Below are positions 23,739-30,828 of a DNA stretch of 40,406 nt, piece after piece (the stretch's first letter is position 1; each line of letters opens with the position of its first letter). A program made the translations under genes and the position numbers. Source of the DNA: Acidobacteriota bacterium (GTDB lineage Bacteria > Acidobacteriota > Vicinamibacteria > Vicinamibacterales > 2-12-FULL-66-21); the NCBI GenBank assembly GCA_016184105.1, contig JACPDI010000020.1:1-40406 (forward strand), in the 5' to 3' direction. Below the pieces are notes generated by a model, which worked only from the letters and a program-made list of their open reading frames with translations, had not been told where the DNA came from and made no database searches.

Positions 23739-24953
23739 TCAGGCGTTCTCGAACGCGATCGATTCGGCGAGCCTCGGGTCGCCGAGCGGTACGAGCGCCT
23801 GCCGGCGCATGAGCCAGCTCGCCGCCGCCACGAAGCACCCGCCGACGGCGGCAAACGCGGCCACGTCCAGCGCCGAGGGACGGACCCCTTCTGGATGGAG
23901 CGTCGGCATGACCTGCCAGTAGAGGTCCACGAAGTGCATGGCGAGGAGCCACATTCCTCCCACGGCCAGGGTCCATCCCCTCCGCTTGACGGCGCGCCCC
24001 ATCAGGTAAAAGAACGGAGCCCCGAAGTGTCCCGCCATGAGGAGGACCGAGACCATCTTCCAGGACCCCTCGATCCGCGTCTTGTACCAAATCGTCTCCT
24101 CCGGGAGGTTGGCGTACCACATGAGGAAGAACTGCGAGAAGGCGATGTAGGCCCAGAACGCCGTGAACGCGAAGAGGAGCTTTCCGATATCGTGCAGGTG
24201 CTCGGGGCTGATGACCGTGTCGAGCAGCCCCGCCCGGCGCATCGCCGCCGCCACGACCGAGAGCAGCGCGATGAACCCGACGAAGGAGCCCGCGAAGAAA
24301 TAGACGCCAAAGATGGTCGAGTACCAGTGCGGCGTGAGCGACATGATCCAGTCAATCGAGGCGAAGGTCTGGGTCAGCGCGAGGACGATGATGGCGGGGC
24401 CGGCGAGGCGGCGCAGGCGGGCGGAGACCGCAGGATCCCCCGTCGCGTCCTGGCCGCGCGAGAGCCGGTAGTAGAGCAGGGCGATGAAGGACCAGCATCC
24501 GAAGTAGAGGGCTGCCCGGATCAGGAAGAACGGCACGTTGAGGAACGGCGCCTTCCAGCGAAGCAGCGCATCGTGCTCGGCTGCGCCGGGGGCGCTCCAC
24601 GAGTAGAGATCGCGCAGGCCGAGGAGCAACGGGAGGAAGAGGGCCGCCATCACGGGGAGCGTCGCGAAGATCGTCTCCCCGATCCGTCGCAGCACGATCC
24701 CCCATCCTCCCTGGGCCGCGTACTGGATCAACACGAAGAACAGCGCGCCGAGCGCCAGGCTCAGGAAGAACAGGAACGACACGAGCCACGAGAAGAAGAA
24801 CTGCTTCGGATTTGCCGCCCCCAGCATCGCGCAGGCCCCCACGCCGAGCAGGGCGCAGACCGCGCCGATCGCCGGAAGTCGGTTCCACGAGTGCCCCGGG
24901 GGGATCGTGGCCTGTTCGGGCCTGAGCGCCACGTGGTCGCGTTCGGAGGTCAT
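23739..24953 (-). CDS. actF: Alternative complex III subunit ActF, NrfD-like membrane protein
   Basis: A 404-residue membrane protein with about ten helices. Segments such as SWNRLPAIGAVCALLG, FASIDWIMSLTPHWYSTIFG and YLMGRAVKRR fit ActF of ACIII, a quinol-facing NrfD-like subunit paired with ActC. The ATG at 24953 has no Shine-Dalgarno. A perfect 9-bp hairpin that ends a dispersed repeat sits 7 nt upstream (24961-24981), as at mrp. The repeat lies between actD and actF, where other act operons carry actE; here an actE-like gene follows actB instead. The next gene begins 115 bp downstream, with a small GGGCGG/CCGCCC hairpin in the gap (23655-23673). Confidence 0.88.
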   Translation of the reverse strand: MTSERDHVALRPEQATIPPGHSWNRLPAIGAVCALLGVGACAMLGAANPKQFFFSWLVSFLFFLSLALGALFFVLIQYAAQGGWGIVLRRIGETIFATLPVMAALFLPLLLGLRDLYSWSAPGAAEHDALLRWKAPFLNVPFFLIRAALYFGCWSFIALLYYRLSRGQDATGDPAVSARLRRLAGPAIIVLALTQTFASIDWIMSLTPHWYSTIFGVYFFAGSFVGFIALLSVVAAAMRRAGLLDTVISPEHLHDIGKLLFAFTAFWAYIAFSQFFLMWYANLPEETIWYKTRIEGSWKMVSVLLMAGHFGAPFFYLMGRAVKRRGWTLAVGGMWLLAMHFVDLYWQVMPTLHPEGVRPSALDVAAFAAVGGCFVAAASWLMRRQALVPLGDPRLAESIAFENA

Positions 24954-24960
24954 CGTCCAA

Positions 24961-25063
24961 CCGAGGGGCTTCGCCCCTCGGGCTCCCCTACACGCTCATT
25001 CGCTCGCCGCGTCGCCGGCTCGCTCCATTCGCGTGGCTCACTCGCGTGCGCTCGTTCGCGCGT
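24961..25063 (-). repeat. ~95-bp dispersed repeat, copy 4
   Basis: On the minus strand it contains GAACGAGCGCACGCGAGTGA, GCCACGCGAATGGAGCGAG, GAGCGTGTAGGGG and ends in the perfect hairpin CCGAGGGGC-GAA-GCCCCTCGG (24961-24981). It is the most diverged copy in the middle, but compensating changes keep the terminal hairpin. Same direction as actF. Confidence 0.85.
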
Positions 25064-25075
25064 CGGATTGGTCAT

Positions 25076-25657
25076 TCAGGACTCCAGGAGCTCGACGCTT
25101 CGTGCGCCCAGCGACTCCAGCAGTTTCCGCGTAGCCGCCGGATCGAACCGGGGATCCCACGATTCGATCGAGATGAAGAAGGCGTCGTCGGTGACGCGCT
25201 CGAAGACCTTGGATCGGAAGAGCGGATGGTGGTGCATGGGGAGCCGGTTCAGGCCGAGCATGCCGAGGACGGCGCCGAGCGCGGCGAAGAGGATTCCCAC
25301 CTCGAACGCGATCGGAACGAAGGCGGGCCAGGCGAAGTACGGTTTGCCGCTGATGACAAGCGGGTAGGCGGCGGCGTGGACCCACCACTGCAGGATGAAG
25401 CCGAGCGCGGCCCCCGTCAGTCCCGTGCCGAGCACGATCCAGGGAAGCGGGGAGCGCCGGAGCCCCATCGCTCCCTCGATGCCGTGGACGGGGAACGGCG
25501 TGTGCGCGTCCCAGCGCGTGAAGCCCGCGTCACGCACCCGCTCGCACGCGTGATAGAGGTCCGCCGGCGTCCCGAACTCGGCGAGGATGCCGAAGTACGG
25601 CCCCTTGGGGAGCTGGTTGACCAGCAGCCTTGGCCTGAGCGAGCGAAGCGAGGGCAT
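25076..25657 (-). CDS. actD: Alternative complex III subunit ActD (DUF3341)
   Basis: A 193-residue protein with YFGILAEFGTPADLYHACE and DAHTPFPVHGIEGAMG near the N-terminus, two membrane helices (about 70-92 and 108-132) and a C-terminal soluble part. This is the ActD pattern; ActD is a structural subunit next to ActC and ActF. The ATG at 25657 overlaps the actC stop (ATGA). The first codons (PSLRSLRPR) are encoded by CCCTCGCTTCGCTCGCTC, reminiscent of the dispersed repeats, so the extreme N-terminus may not be ancestral. Confidence 0.9.
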   Translation of the reverse strand: MPSLRSLRPRLLVNQLPKGPYFGILAEFGTPADLYHACERVRDAGFTRWDAHTPFPVHGIEGAMGLRRSPLPWIVLGTGLTGAALGFILQWWVHAAAYPLVISGKPYFAWPAFVPIAFEVGILFAALGAVLGMLGLNRLPMHHHPLFRSKVFERVTDDAFFISIESWDPRFDPAATRKLLESLGARSVELLES

Positions 25658-27123
25658 CAGGCGGCTCCCTCGGGAGTGGGCTCGTGCGCGCCGTGGGCCG
25701 GAAGCTGAGCACGGTGGTCCCTGATCTCGCGCTCGGGGCCGCGCTGCCAATGCGGATCGGCCTGCGGCAGGACGGTCTTGACCTCGGCGGTTGCCACCAT
25801 CGGAAGAAAGCGCACGAACAGGCAGAACAGCGTAAAGAACAGCCCGAAGCTCCCGACCAGGCACGCCACGTCCCAGATCGTGGGAGTGAAGTAGCCCCAG
25901 GCCGACGGGAGGAAGTCACGGTGCAGGGACGTCACGATGATCACGAACCGCTCGAACCACATGCCGATGTTGATGACGATCGACAGCGCGAACAGGACCG
26001 GGATGCTCGTGCGCGCCCGCCTGGACCAGAAGATCTGAGGGCTGATCACGTTGCAGGCGACCATGATCCAGTAGGCCCAGGCGTACGGTCCGAGCGCGCG
26101 GTTCATGAACGTGAAGAACTCGTACGGGTTGCCGCTGTACCAGGAGGTGAAGAACTCCGTGGCGTAGGCGTAGCCGACCATCGACCCGGTCACGAGCATG
26201 ATCTTCGCCATGTAGTCGAAGTGCCGAAGGGTGATGATGTGCTCGAGACCGAACGCCTTGCGGCAGATCACCATGAGCGTCAGCACCATGGCGAACCCGG
26301 AGAAGATCGCGCCCGCGACGAAGTAGGGCGGGAAGATCGTCGTATGCCACCCGGGGAGGAGGGAGACCGCGAAATCCATCGAGACGACCGAATGAACCGA
26401 GAGGACGAGCGGCGTCGCGAGGGCTGCGAGGACGAGATAGGCGGATTCGTAATGGTGCCATGGCCGCACGGAGCCCCGCCATCCCAGGGCGAAGAAGCCG
26501 TAGGCGAGCTTGCGCGCGCGGCTTTTCGCCCGATCGCGCGGCGTCGCCAGGTCCGGGATCAAGCCGACGTACCAGAACAGGACCGAGACGGTTCCGTACA
26601 CGCTGACCGCAAACACGTCCCAGAGAAGCGGGCTCCTGAAGTTGGGCCACATGCCCATCTGGTTCGGCACCGGGAACATCCAGTAGGCGACCCAGACGCG
26701 TCCCACGTGGATCCCCGGGAACGTCATGGCGCAGATGACCGCGAAGATGGTCATCGCCTCGGCCGCGCGGTTGATCGACGTGCGCCATTTCTGCCGGAAG
26801 AGGAAGAGGATCGCCGAGATGAGCGTCCCGGCGTGCCCGATGCCGACCCAGAACACGAAGTTCGTGATGTCCCACGCCCAGCCGACGGGAACGTTGAGTC
26901 CCCAGATGCCGATCCCCTCCCAGAAGAGCCACGAGACGGCGACGCCCAGAAGGCCGAGGAGCGCGAGCGAAGGGAGGAAGAAGAGCCACCACCCGATCGG
27001 TGCCGGCCGCTCGACCGGCGCCGCGACGACCTCGGTGATGGAATGGAAATCGGGCGAGCGCAGGATGAGCGTGGGACGGCCCGCGACGGGGTTGTCGAGC
27101 AGTTCTGCTTCGGTCTGGGCCAC
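25657..27123 (-). CDS. actC: Alternative complex III subunit ActC, NrfD-like quinol-binding membrane protein
   Basis: A 488-residue NrfD/PsrC family protein with about ten helices. ActC-type segments include [70 protein letters not shown] and [20 protein letters not shown]. In ACIII it forms the quinol site and proton path with ActB's Fe-S clusters. The start is taken as the GTG at 27123, where the conserved N-terminus (MAQTEAELL) begins; a G-rich stretch precedes it. It heads the minus-strand actC-actD-actF-cox operon. Confidence 0.93.
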   Translation of the reverse strand: MAQTEAELLDNPVAGRPTLILRSPDFHSITEVVAAPVERPAPIGWWLFFLPSLALLGLLGVAVSWLFWEGIGIWGLNVPVGWAWDITNFVFWVGIGHAGTLISAILFLFRQKWRTSINRAAEAMTIFAVICAMTFPGIHVGRVWVAYWMFPVPNQMGMWPNFRSPLLWDVFAVSVYGTVSVLFWYVGLIPDLATPRDRAKSRARKLAYGFFALGWRGSVRPWHHYESAYLVLAALATPLVLSVHSVVSMDFAVSLLPGWHTTIFPPYFVAGAIFSGFAMVLTLMVICRKAFGLEHIITLRHFDYMAKIMLVTGSMVGYAYATEFFTSWYSGNPYEFFTFMNRALGPYAWAYWIMVACNVISPQIFWSRRARTSIPVLFALSIVINIGMWFERFVIIVTSLHRDFLPSAWGYFTPTIWDVACLVGSFGLFFTLFCLFVRFLPMVATAEVKTVLPQADPHWQRGPEREIRDHRAQLPAHGAHEPTPEGAA

Positions 27124-27163
27124 GCCTGTCCCCCGACTGCCAGCGTGAAAAACGGCTGGCTGA

Positions 27164-27192
27164 ATTATCGCGCATCCGCCTCCGCGCGTGAC
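27164..27192 (-). promoter_or_regulatory. Possible promoter of the actC-cox operon
   Basis: On the minus strand GATAAT (27164-27169) has a weak -35 GTCACG (27187-27192) at 17 bp. The predicted transcript starts about 35 nt before the actC GTG. A 6-bp GCCAGC/GCTGGC hairpin (27139-27160) would lie in the leader. Confidence 0.45.
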
Positions 27193-27197
27193 GCGCG

Positions 27198-28418
27198 TCA
27201 GGCGCGCACAGGCGCGACCGTGAGACCGATCTGCCCGAGCAGCGGCTCGAGGTCGTCGCCCGACGCGGGCATGCAGGCGAGGATCCTCGCCGCGTTCTGC
27301 CGGATCCACGGATCCGCCCCCGGAAGCGCGCGCACCGTCGCACCGGCCGGGGTGAAGGCGTCGAGGAGCCATTGCCACGCCTCGTGCGTCCCTGTCCCGA
27401 ACTCCTGGAGAAGGGAAGGCGCTCCCCCCTCGTGCTCGATCCGCGAGATGCGCGCCGCCAGCTCGCACGCTTCGACCAGCCCCGAGTTCATGCTGTGCAC
27501 GCCGACCGGAGCCGCCTGGTGCGCGGCGTCGCCGGCGAGCCAGACGCGTCCATGGCCGAAGCTCCGCGTCAGGCGCCGCTCGAACAGGCCGAGGGTCGAC
27601 CAGTAAATCCGGGTCGGTCGCGCCGTGCACCAGGGAGCCCTCTCGGCGATCAGCCGCTCGAGCCGCTCCATCGATGTCGCGTGTTCCGAAGCGTCACCTA
27701 TCTGGAATCCCCAGCGGCATCGGCCCTCCTCGAGGGGCCAGTACACGCTCGTCAGGCCCGGATCGAGGATGACGCGCACTTCCGCGGGAAGCTCCCCCGC
27801 GGCCTCGATCTCGTAGACGGAGAAGATCTCGGCCGCGCCATGCTCCTCCATCTCGATGCCGGACATCCGCCGCACGGCCGAGTCGTACCCGTCGGCGCCG
27901 ATCACGTAGGCCGGCCGGATCGTCTCGCTTCCTACGACGACCCACTCGCTTCGCGCGACGGGGTAGCCGGTCGCGACCTGGTCGAGCTTCGCCACCTCCG
28001 CCCGAACGCCGCCGCCGTCCGCGGCGAGGGATTGGAGCCGGTGTCCCCAGAGGACCTTGAGCTTCTTCTTGCGGAGCGCCTCCTCGGCGGCCCTCTCCAG
28101 CAGGCTTTGGCGGACGAGGAGGAGATAGGGATGTTTGGAAGCGAGAGCTGAATAGTCGATCTCGGCGTGCCGCTCGCGTCCCTCGTAGTAGGCGACGGTC
28201 GTCAGCTTCCGCCCCGCGCCGATCAGCCCTTCGGAGAGTCCGGCCTCGTCCAGAATCCGGAGCGTGCGCGGATGGATCGCAAGGGCGTAGCTGTGCTGGG
28301 TCGTCCGCTGGTGCATGTCGACGATCGCCACGCGGACCCCGCCCTGCTGGAGGAACAGGGCGGCGGCGAGACCGACCGGGCCGGCGCCGACGATGAGGAC
28401 CTCAGGATCGGGCGTCAT
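27198..28418 (-). CDS. FAD-dependent monooxygenase (PHBH/UbiH fold)
   Basis: A 406-residue flavoprotein. The FAD-binding [13 protein letters not shown] is at about residues 11-23, the DG motif [12 protein letters not shown] near 160, and the GD motif [20 protein letters not shown] near 285. These are the three fingerprints of class A monooxygenases that hydroxylate aromatic or quinone rings with NAD(P)H and O2. The substrate is unknown. The ATG at 28418 overlaps the TGA of the upstream fragment (TGATG), so the two were once translated together. The frame is open further upstream, but homology begins at this ATG. Confidence 0.82.
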   Translation of the reverse strand: MTPDPEVLIVGAGPVGLAAALFLQQGGVRVAIVDMHQRTTQHSYALAIHPRTLRILDEAGLSEGLIGAGRKLTTVAYYEGRERHAEIDYSALASKHPYLLLVRQSLLERAAEEALRKKKLKVLWGHRLQSLAADGGGVRAEVAKLDQVATGYPVARSEWVVVGSETIRPAYVIGADGYDSAVRRMSGIEMEEHGAAEIFSVYEIEAAGELPAEVRVILDPGLTSVYWPLEEGRCRWGFQIGDASEHATSMERLERLIAERAPWCTARPTRIYWSTLGLFERRLTRSFGHGRVWLAGDAAHQAAPVGVHSMNSGLVEACELAARISRIEHEGGAPSLLQEFGTGTHEAWQWLLDAFTPAGATVRALPGADPWIRQNAARILACMPASGDDLEPLLGQIGLTVAPVRA

Positions 28419-28504
28419 CAATCCGTGCAACGCGGCCGCCCCACCAGATCGACGAACTCCTGCGGGCAGTCCGAGTCGAACGCGACCACGAAGTCCTGGT
28501 CCCG
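28418..28504 (-). pseudogene. Remnant resembling the C-terminus of a chlorite dismutase family protein
   Basis: The minus-strand frame ending at TGA 28418 encodes DQDFVVAFDSDCPQEFVDLV, very like the end of chlorite dismutase family proteins (DxEFVVAFETD...FxDLV). The usual final RETEASRYT..DTPIF segment is replaced by GRPRCTD and a stop. The upstream 100 codons in this frame do not resemble the family. It looks like the end of a deleted or frameshifted gene. The TGATG overlap with the monooxygenase suggests an ancestral operon. Short similarity only, so this is tentative. Confidence 0.4.
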
Positions 28505-28860
28505 CTCGGGTCGAGGTCGACGGAGGGGCCGCGTCGGGGCGGCGCACCGGTGCCCTCTGGGAGGGTGCTCCATGCTCATATGGGTCGCGGCCAGCGGCTG
28601 AAGGTCGCGCGAACACCGTGCCTGGACGCGGTCGCACTCGACCTCGCCAGCCACAAGAAGGGGCAACGTATGATCCTGCCCATCAGTTGTCAAGGTGTAG
28701 TGGTCACTGACGAGAGCGATAGGATTGCGAAGGCGGGCGCCGGCGGCCGGCGCGTGCGTGCGGCCACGGAACGCTGAGAATTCGCTGGAATCGCGGGGCG
28801 GCGAGTGGCACACTGCCGAAACGCTGCGTCGGAGCCTTGGACATCCGGGAGGCCCGCCCC
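28505..28860. other. Intergenic stretch without a recognised gene
   Basis: Reading frames exist on both strands, but none has a convincing Shine-Dalgarno or recognisable protein sequence. The minus frame that ends in the chlorite dismutase-like remnant runs through here up to 28813. No promoter pair or terminator stands out. Confidence 0.5.
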
Positions 28861-29271
28861 ATGAACTTCGCCCTGGTCGACCTCGTCGTCGTCACCGCCG
28901 CGGTTGTGTGCGCAGGCGTTGGTTTCACCGTGTGGAGGTTCAGGGCACGCACGCCGCACGATGATGCCACGACGACGCTGTTGATGCGCTTCTTCAACGG
29001 CAAGGCGTGCGCGATCTGCAAGCAGCCGATTCCCCCGGTGCACCGGATGGGATCGAAGCCCGGCCTCCTGAATCCCAAGACACACGAAACCCATTCGTGG
29101 GAAGAGATTCCGGATGTCGATCTGTCGAAGGCCCTCGAGACCGAGCTGCCCGTGTGCTTCGCGTGCGAGGTCGCCGAATCGTTCCGGCAGCGCTTCCCGA
29201 ATCTCGTCGTCGACGGCGACCGATCGCTTCAGGACGCGCAGCCGCAGGACCGGCTCCGTACCAGTTCGTGA
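28861..29271 (+). CDS. Small membrane-anchored protein with two CxxC pairs
   Basis: A 136-residue protein with one N-terminal helix (about 5-26) and a soluble part holding CAICKQPIPPVH and CFACEVAESF, probably a zinc-binding treble-clef or ribbon. The ATG at 28861 has GGGAGG about 8 nt upstream. I do not recognise the family and the neighbours give no clear hint of function. Confidence 0.7.
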   Translation: MNFALVDLVVVTAAVVCAGVGFTVWRFRARTPHDDATTTLLMRFFNGKACAICKQPIPPVHRMGSKPGLLNPKTHETHSWEEIPDVDLSKALETELPVCFACEVAESFRQRFPNLVVDGDRSLQDAQPQDRLRTSS

Positions 29272-29382
29272 ACGACGGCGTTCTGCAGTCTTTCAATCGC
29301 CCGCGGGATTCGCCCTGCCCCTTTATCGCCCAATAAAAAGAATCCATTGGACGGCGGACTCCCGACGCCCTATCGTCCGCGA

Positions 29383-30810
29383 ATGCATCAAACCCGTCGG
29401 GACCTGCTGCAGCAGGGTGCGTGTGCCTTGCTGGGCGCCGGACTGATCTCCCGTATCGACACCGTCGCGGCGATGCAGCCCTCGCCGCCGGCGGCCACAA
29501 ATGCCTCGCCGACGCTCAAGGACTTCCTCGACCGCCAGGCGACGCGACAGAGCGAAGCCCTCTTCGTCAAGCCAACCCCCGGCGAGGAAGGCCCGCCGGC
29601 GCCGGCCGCGTACGACCGGCTGCCGCTCGAGTGGAACAAGAAAACCGTGCAGCGGTTCAAGAGCGCGCTCGCCGAGCGCGGCATCGACGCGTTCCTGGTG
29701 CGCAACCCGCTGAACATCATGTACCTCACCGGGTACATGCACACGGTGACCGAGCGGCCGCAGGCCGTCTTCATGAACAAGGGGCAGGCCGACCCCTGGT
29801 TCTTCTACCCGTCGCTCGACCGCGACCTGGTCACCACGTGGTGGTTCGGCGGCGGCCTGAAATACTTCGACGTCCAGGACAACGGCTCGTTCCCGGAAGA
29901 GGGGAGCGTCAAGAAGGGAGAGAAAGTCGACCTCTTCACGTTGATGCTCAACGCGCTGAAGAAGCACGGCATCCAGGGAACGAAGATCGCCCTCGACGGA
30001 GAGCTGTATCCGTCGGAAGCCGCGAAGGTCCGCGAGGTCCTGCCGGGAATCGAGTTCGTGGACGTCAACGACGTCCTGCTCGGGATGCGCATGGTCAAGA
30101 CGCCGGAGGAGCTGGCGCTCTGGCGGCGCGCCTATACGTACTTCGACCGCGCGCACGCCTTCGCGCGTGACTACATCCTGACCCACGGCACGGACGTCAC
30201 CGACTACGAGGTCGGCACGGCAGCCACGCTGTGGATCAACGACGTGCTCTACCGCGACATCGATCTTGCGAACGGCGCCGGCCCGCTCACCGCCTACCCG
30301 CACCCGAACCAGCCGCGCTTCAACCGCATCGGCCGCAACATGGCGATGCAGGTCTCCGGCGTCGGCCGCATCGGCGGCTGCGGCGGCGAGAACTACCGCA
30401 TGTACATCATCGCAGACGCCGCGGGGCGGTTCGATCCCCACATGCAGAAGCTGTGGGACGTCAGCCAGCGGTGCTGCGACATGCAGGTCGAGCTGTCGAA
30501 GGAAGGAACCACCTGCGCCGACGTGGCGTACCCGATCCACAAGTACCAGGTGGAGCAGGGAGTCCAGAAATACGTCTATCACCGGCCCGGTCACGGCGAA
30601 GGCACCGAAGGCCACCAGCCGCCCTACATCGCGCTCGGCGATCACACGGTGCTGAAGGCCGGGATGTGCTTCTCGGAAGAACCGGGGCTCTTCGATCCGG
30701 AACACGGATGCGGCTTCAACTGGAGTGACACGGTTGTCGTCGGGCGGAACAGCGGCTATCGCATGAGTCGCGTGCCGTACACCAGGGAGTGGTGCTTCAT
30801 CTCGCTTTAG
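29383..30810 (+). CDS. Tat-exported M24/creatinase-fold hydrolase with altered metal site
   Basis: A 475-residue protein. A twin-arginine signal (HQTRRDLLQQGACALLGAGL) opens it. An N-terminal creatinase-like domain (DAFLVRNPLNIMYLTGYMHT) and a C-terminal pita-bread domain follow. M24 metallopeptidases keep D, D, H, E, E. Here the His block HRPGHGEGTEGH and the glutamate in CFSEEPGLFDP are kept, but the two Asp positions fall in QVSGVGRIGG and GENYRMYI, and the last Glu is replaced in FNWSDTVV. It may therefore be a metal-free creatinase-type amidinohydrolase or a divergent peptidase. The ATG at 29383 has no Shine-Dalgarno; TTGGAC (29347-29352) and TATCGT (29371-29376) upstream could give a near-leaderless transcript. 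It is the first gene of the catabolic operon. Confidence 0.78.
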   Translation: MHQTRRDLLQQGACALLGAGLISRIDTVAAMQPSPPAATNASPTLKDFLDRQATRQSEALFVKPTPGEEGPPAPAAYDRLPLEWNKKTVQRFKSALAERGIDAFLVRNPLNIMYLTGYMHTVTERPQAVFMNKGQADPWFFYPSLDRDLVTTWWFGGGLKYFDVQDNGSFPEEGSVKKGEKVDLFTLMLNALKKHGIQGTKIALDGELYPSEAAKVREVLPGIEFVDVNDVLLGMRMVKTPEELALWRRAYTYFDRAHAFARDYILTHGTDVTDYEVGTAATLWINDVLYRDIDLANGAGPLTAYPHPNQPRFNRIGRNMAMQVSGVGRIGGCGGENYRMYIIADAAGRFDPHMQKLWDVSQRCCDMQVELSKEGTTCADVAYPIHKYQVEQGVQKYVYHRPGHGEGTEGHQPPYIALGDHTVLKAGMCFSEEPGLFDPEHGCGFNWSDTVVVGRNSGYRMSRVPYTREWCFISL

Positions 30811-30828
30811 AAAGCGGAGGAATTTGAT

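Noticed and set aside
28550-28777. Small plus-strand protein
   Set aside because: No Shine-Dalgarno, no recognisable motif and an opposing frame; not enough support.
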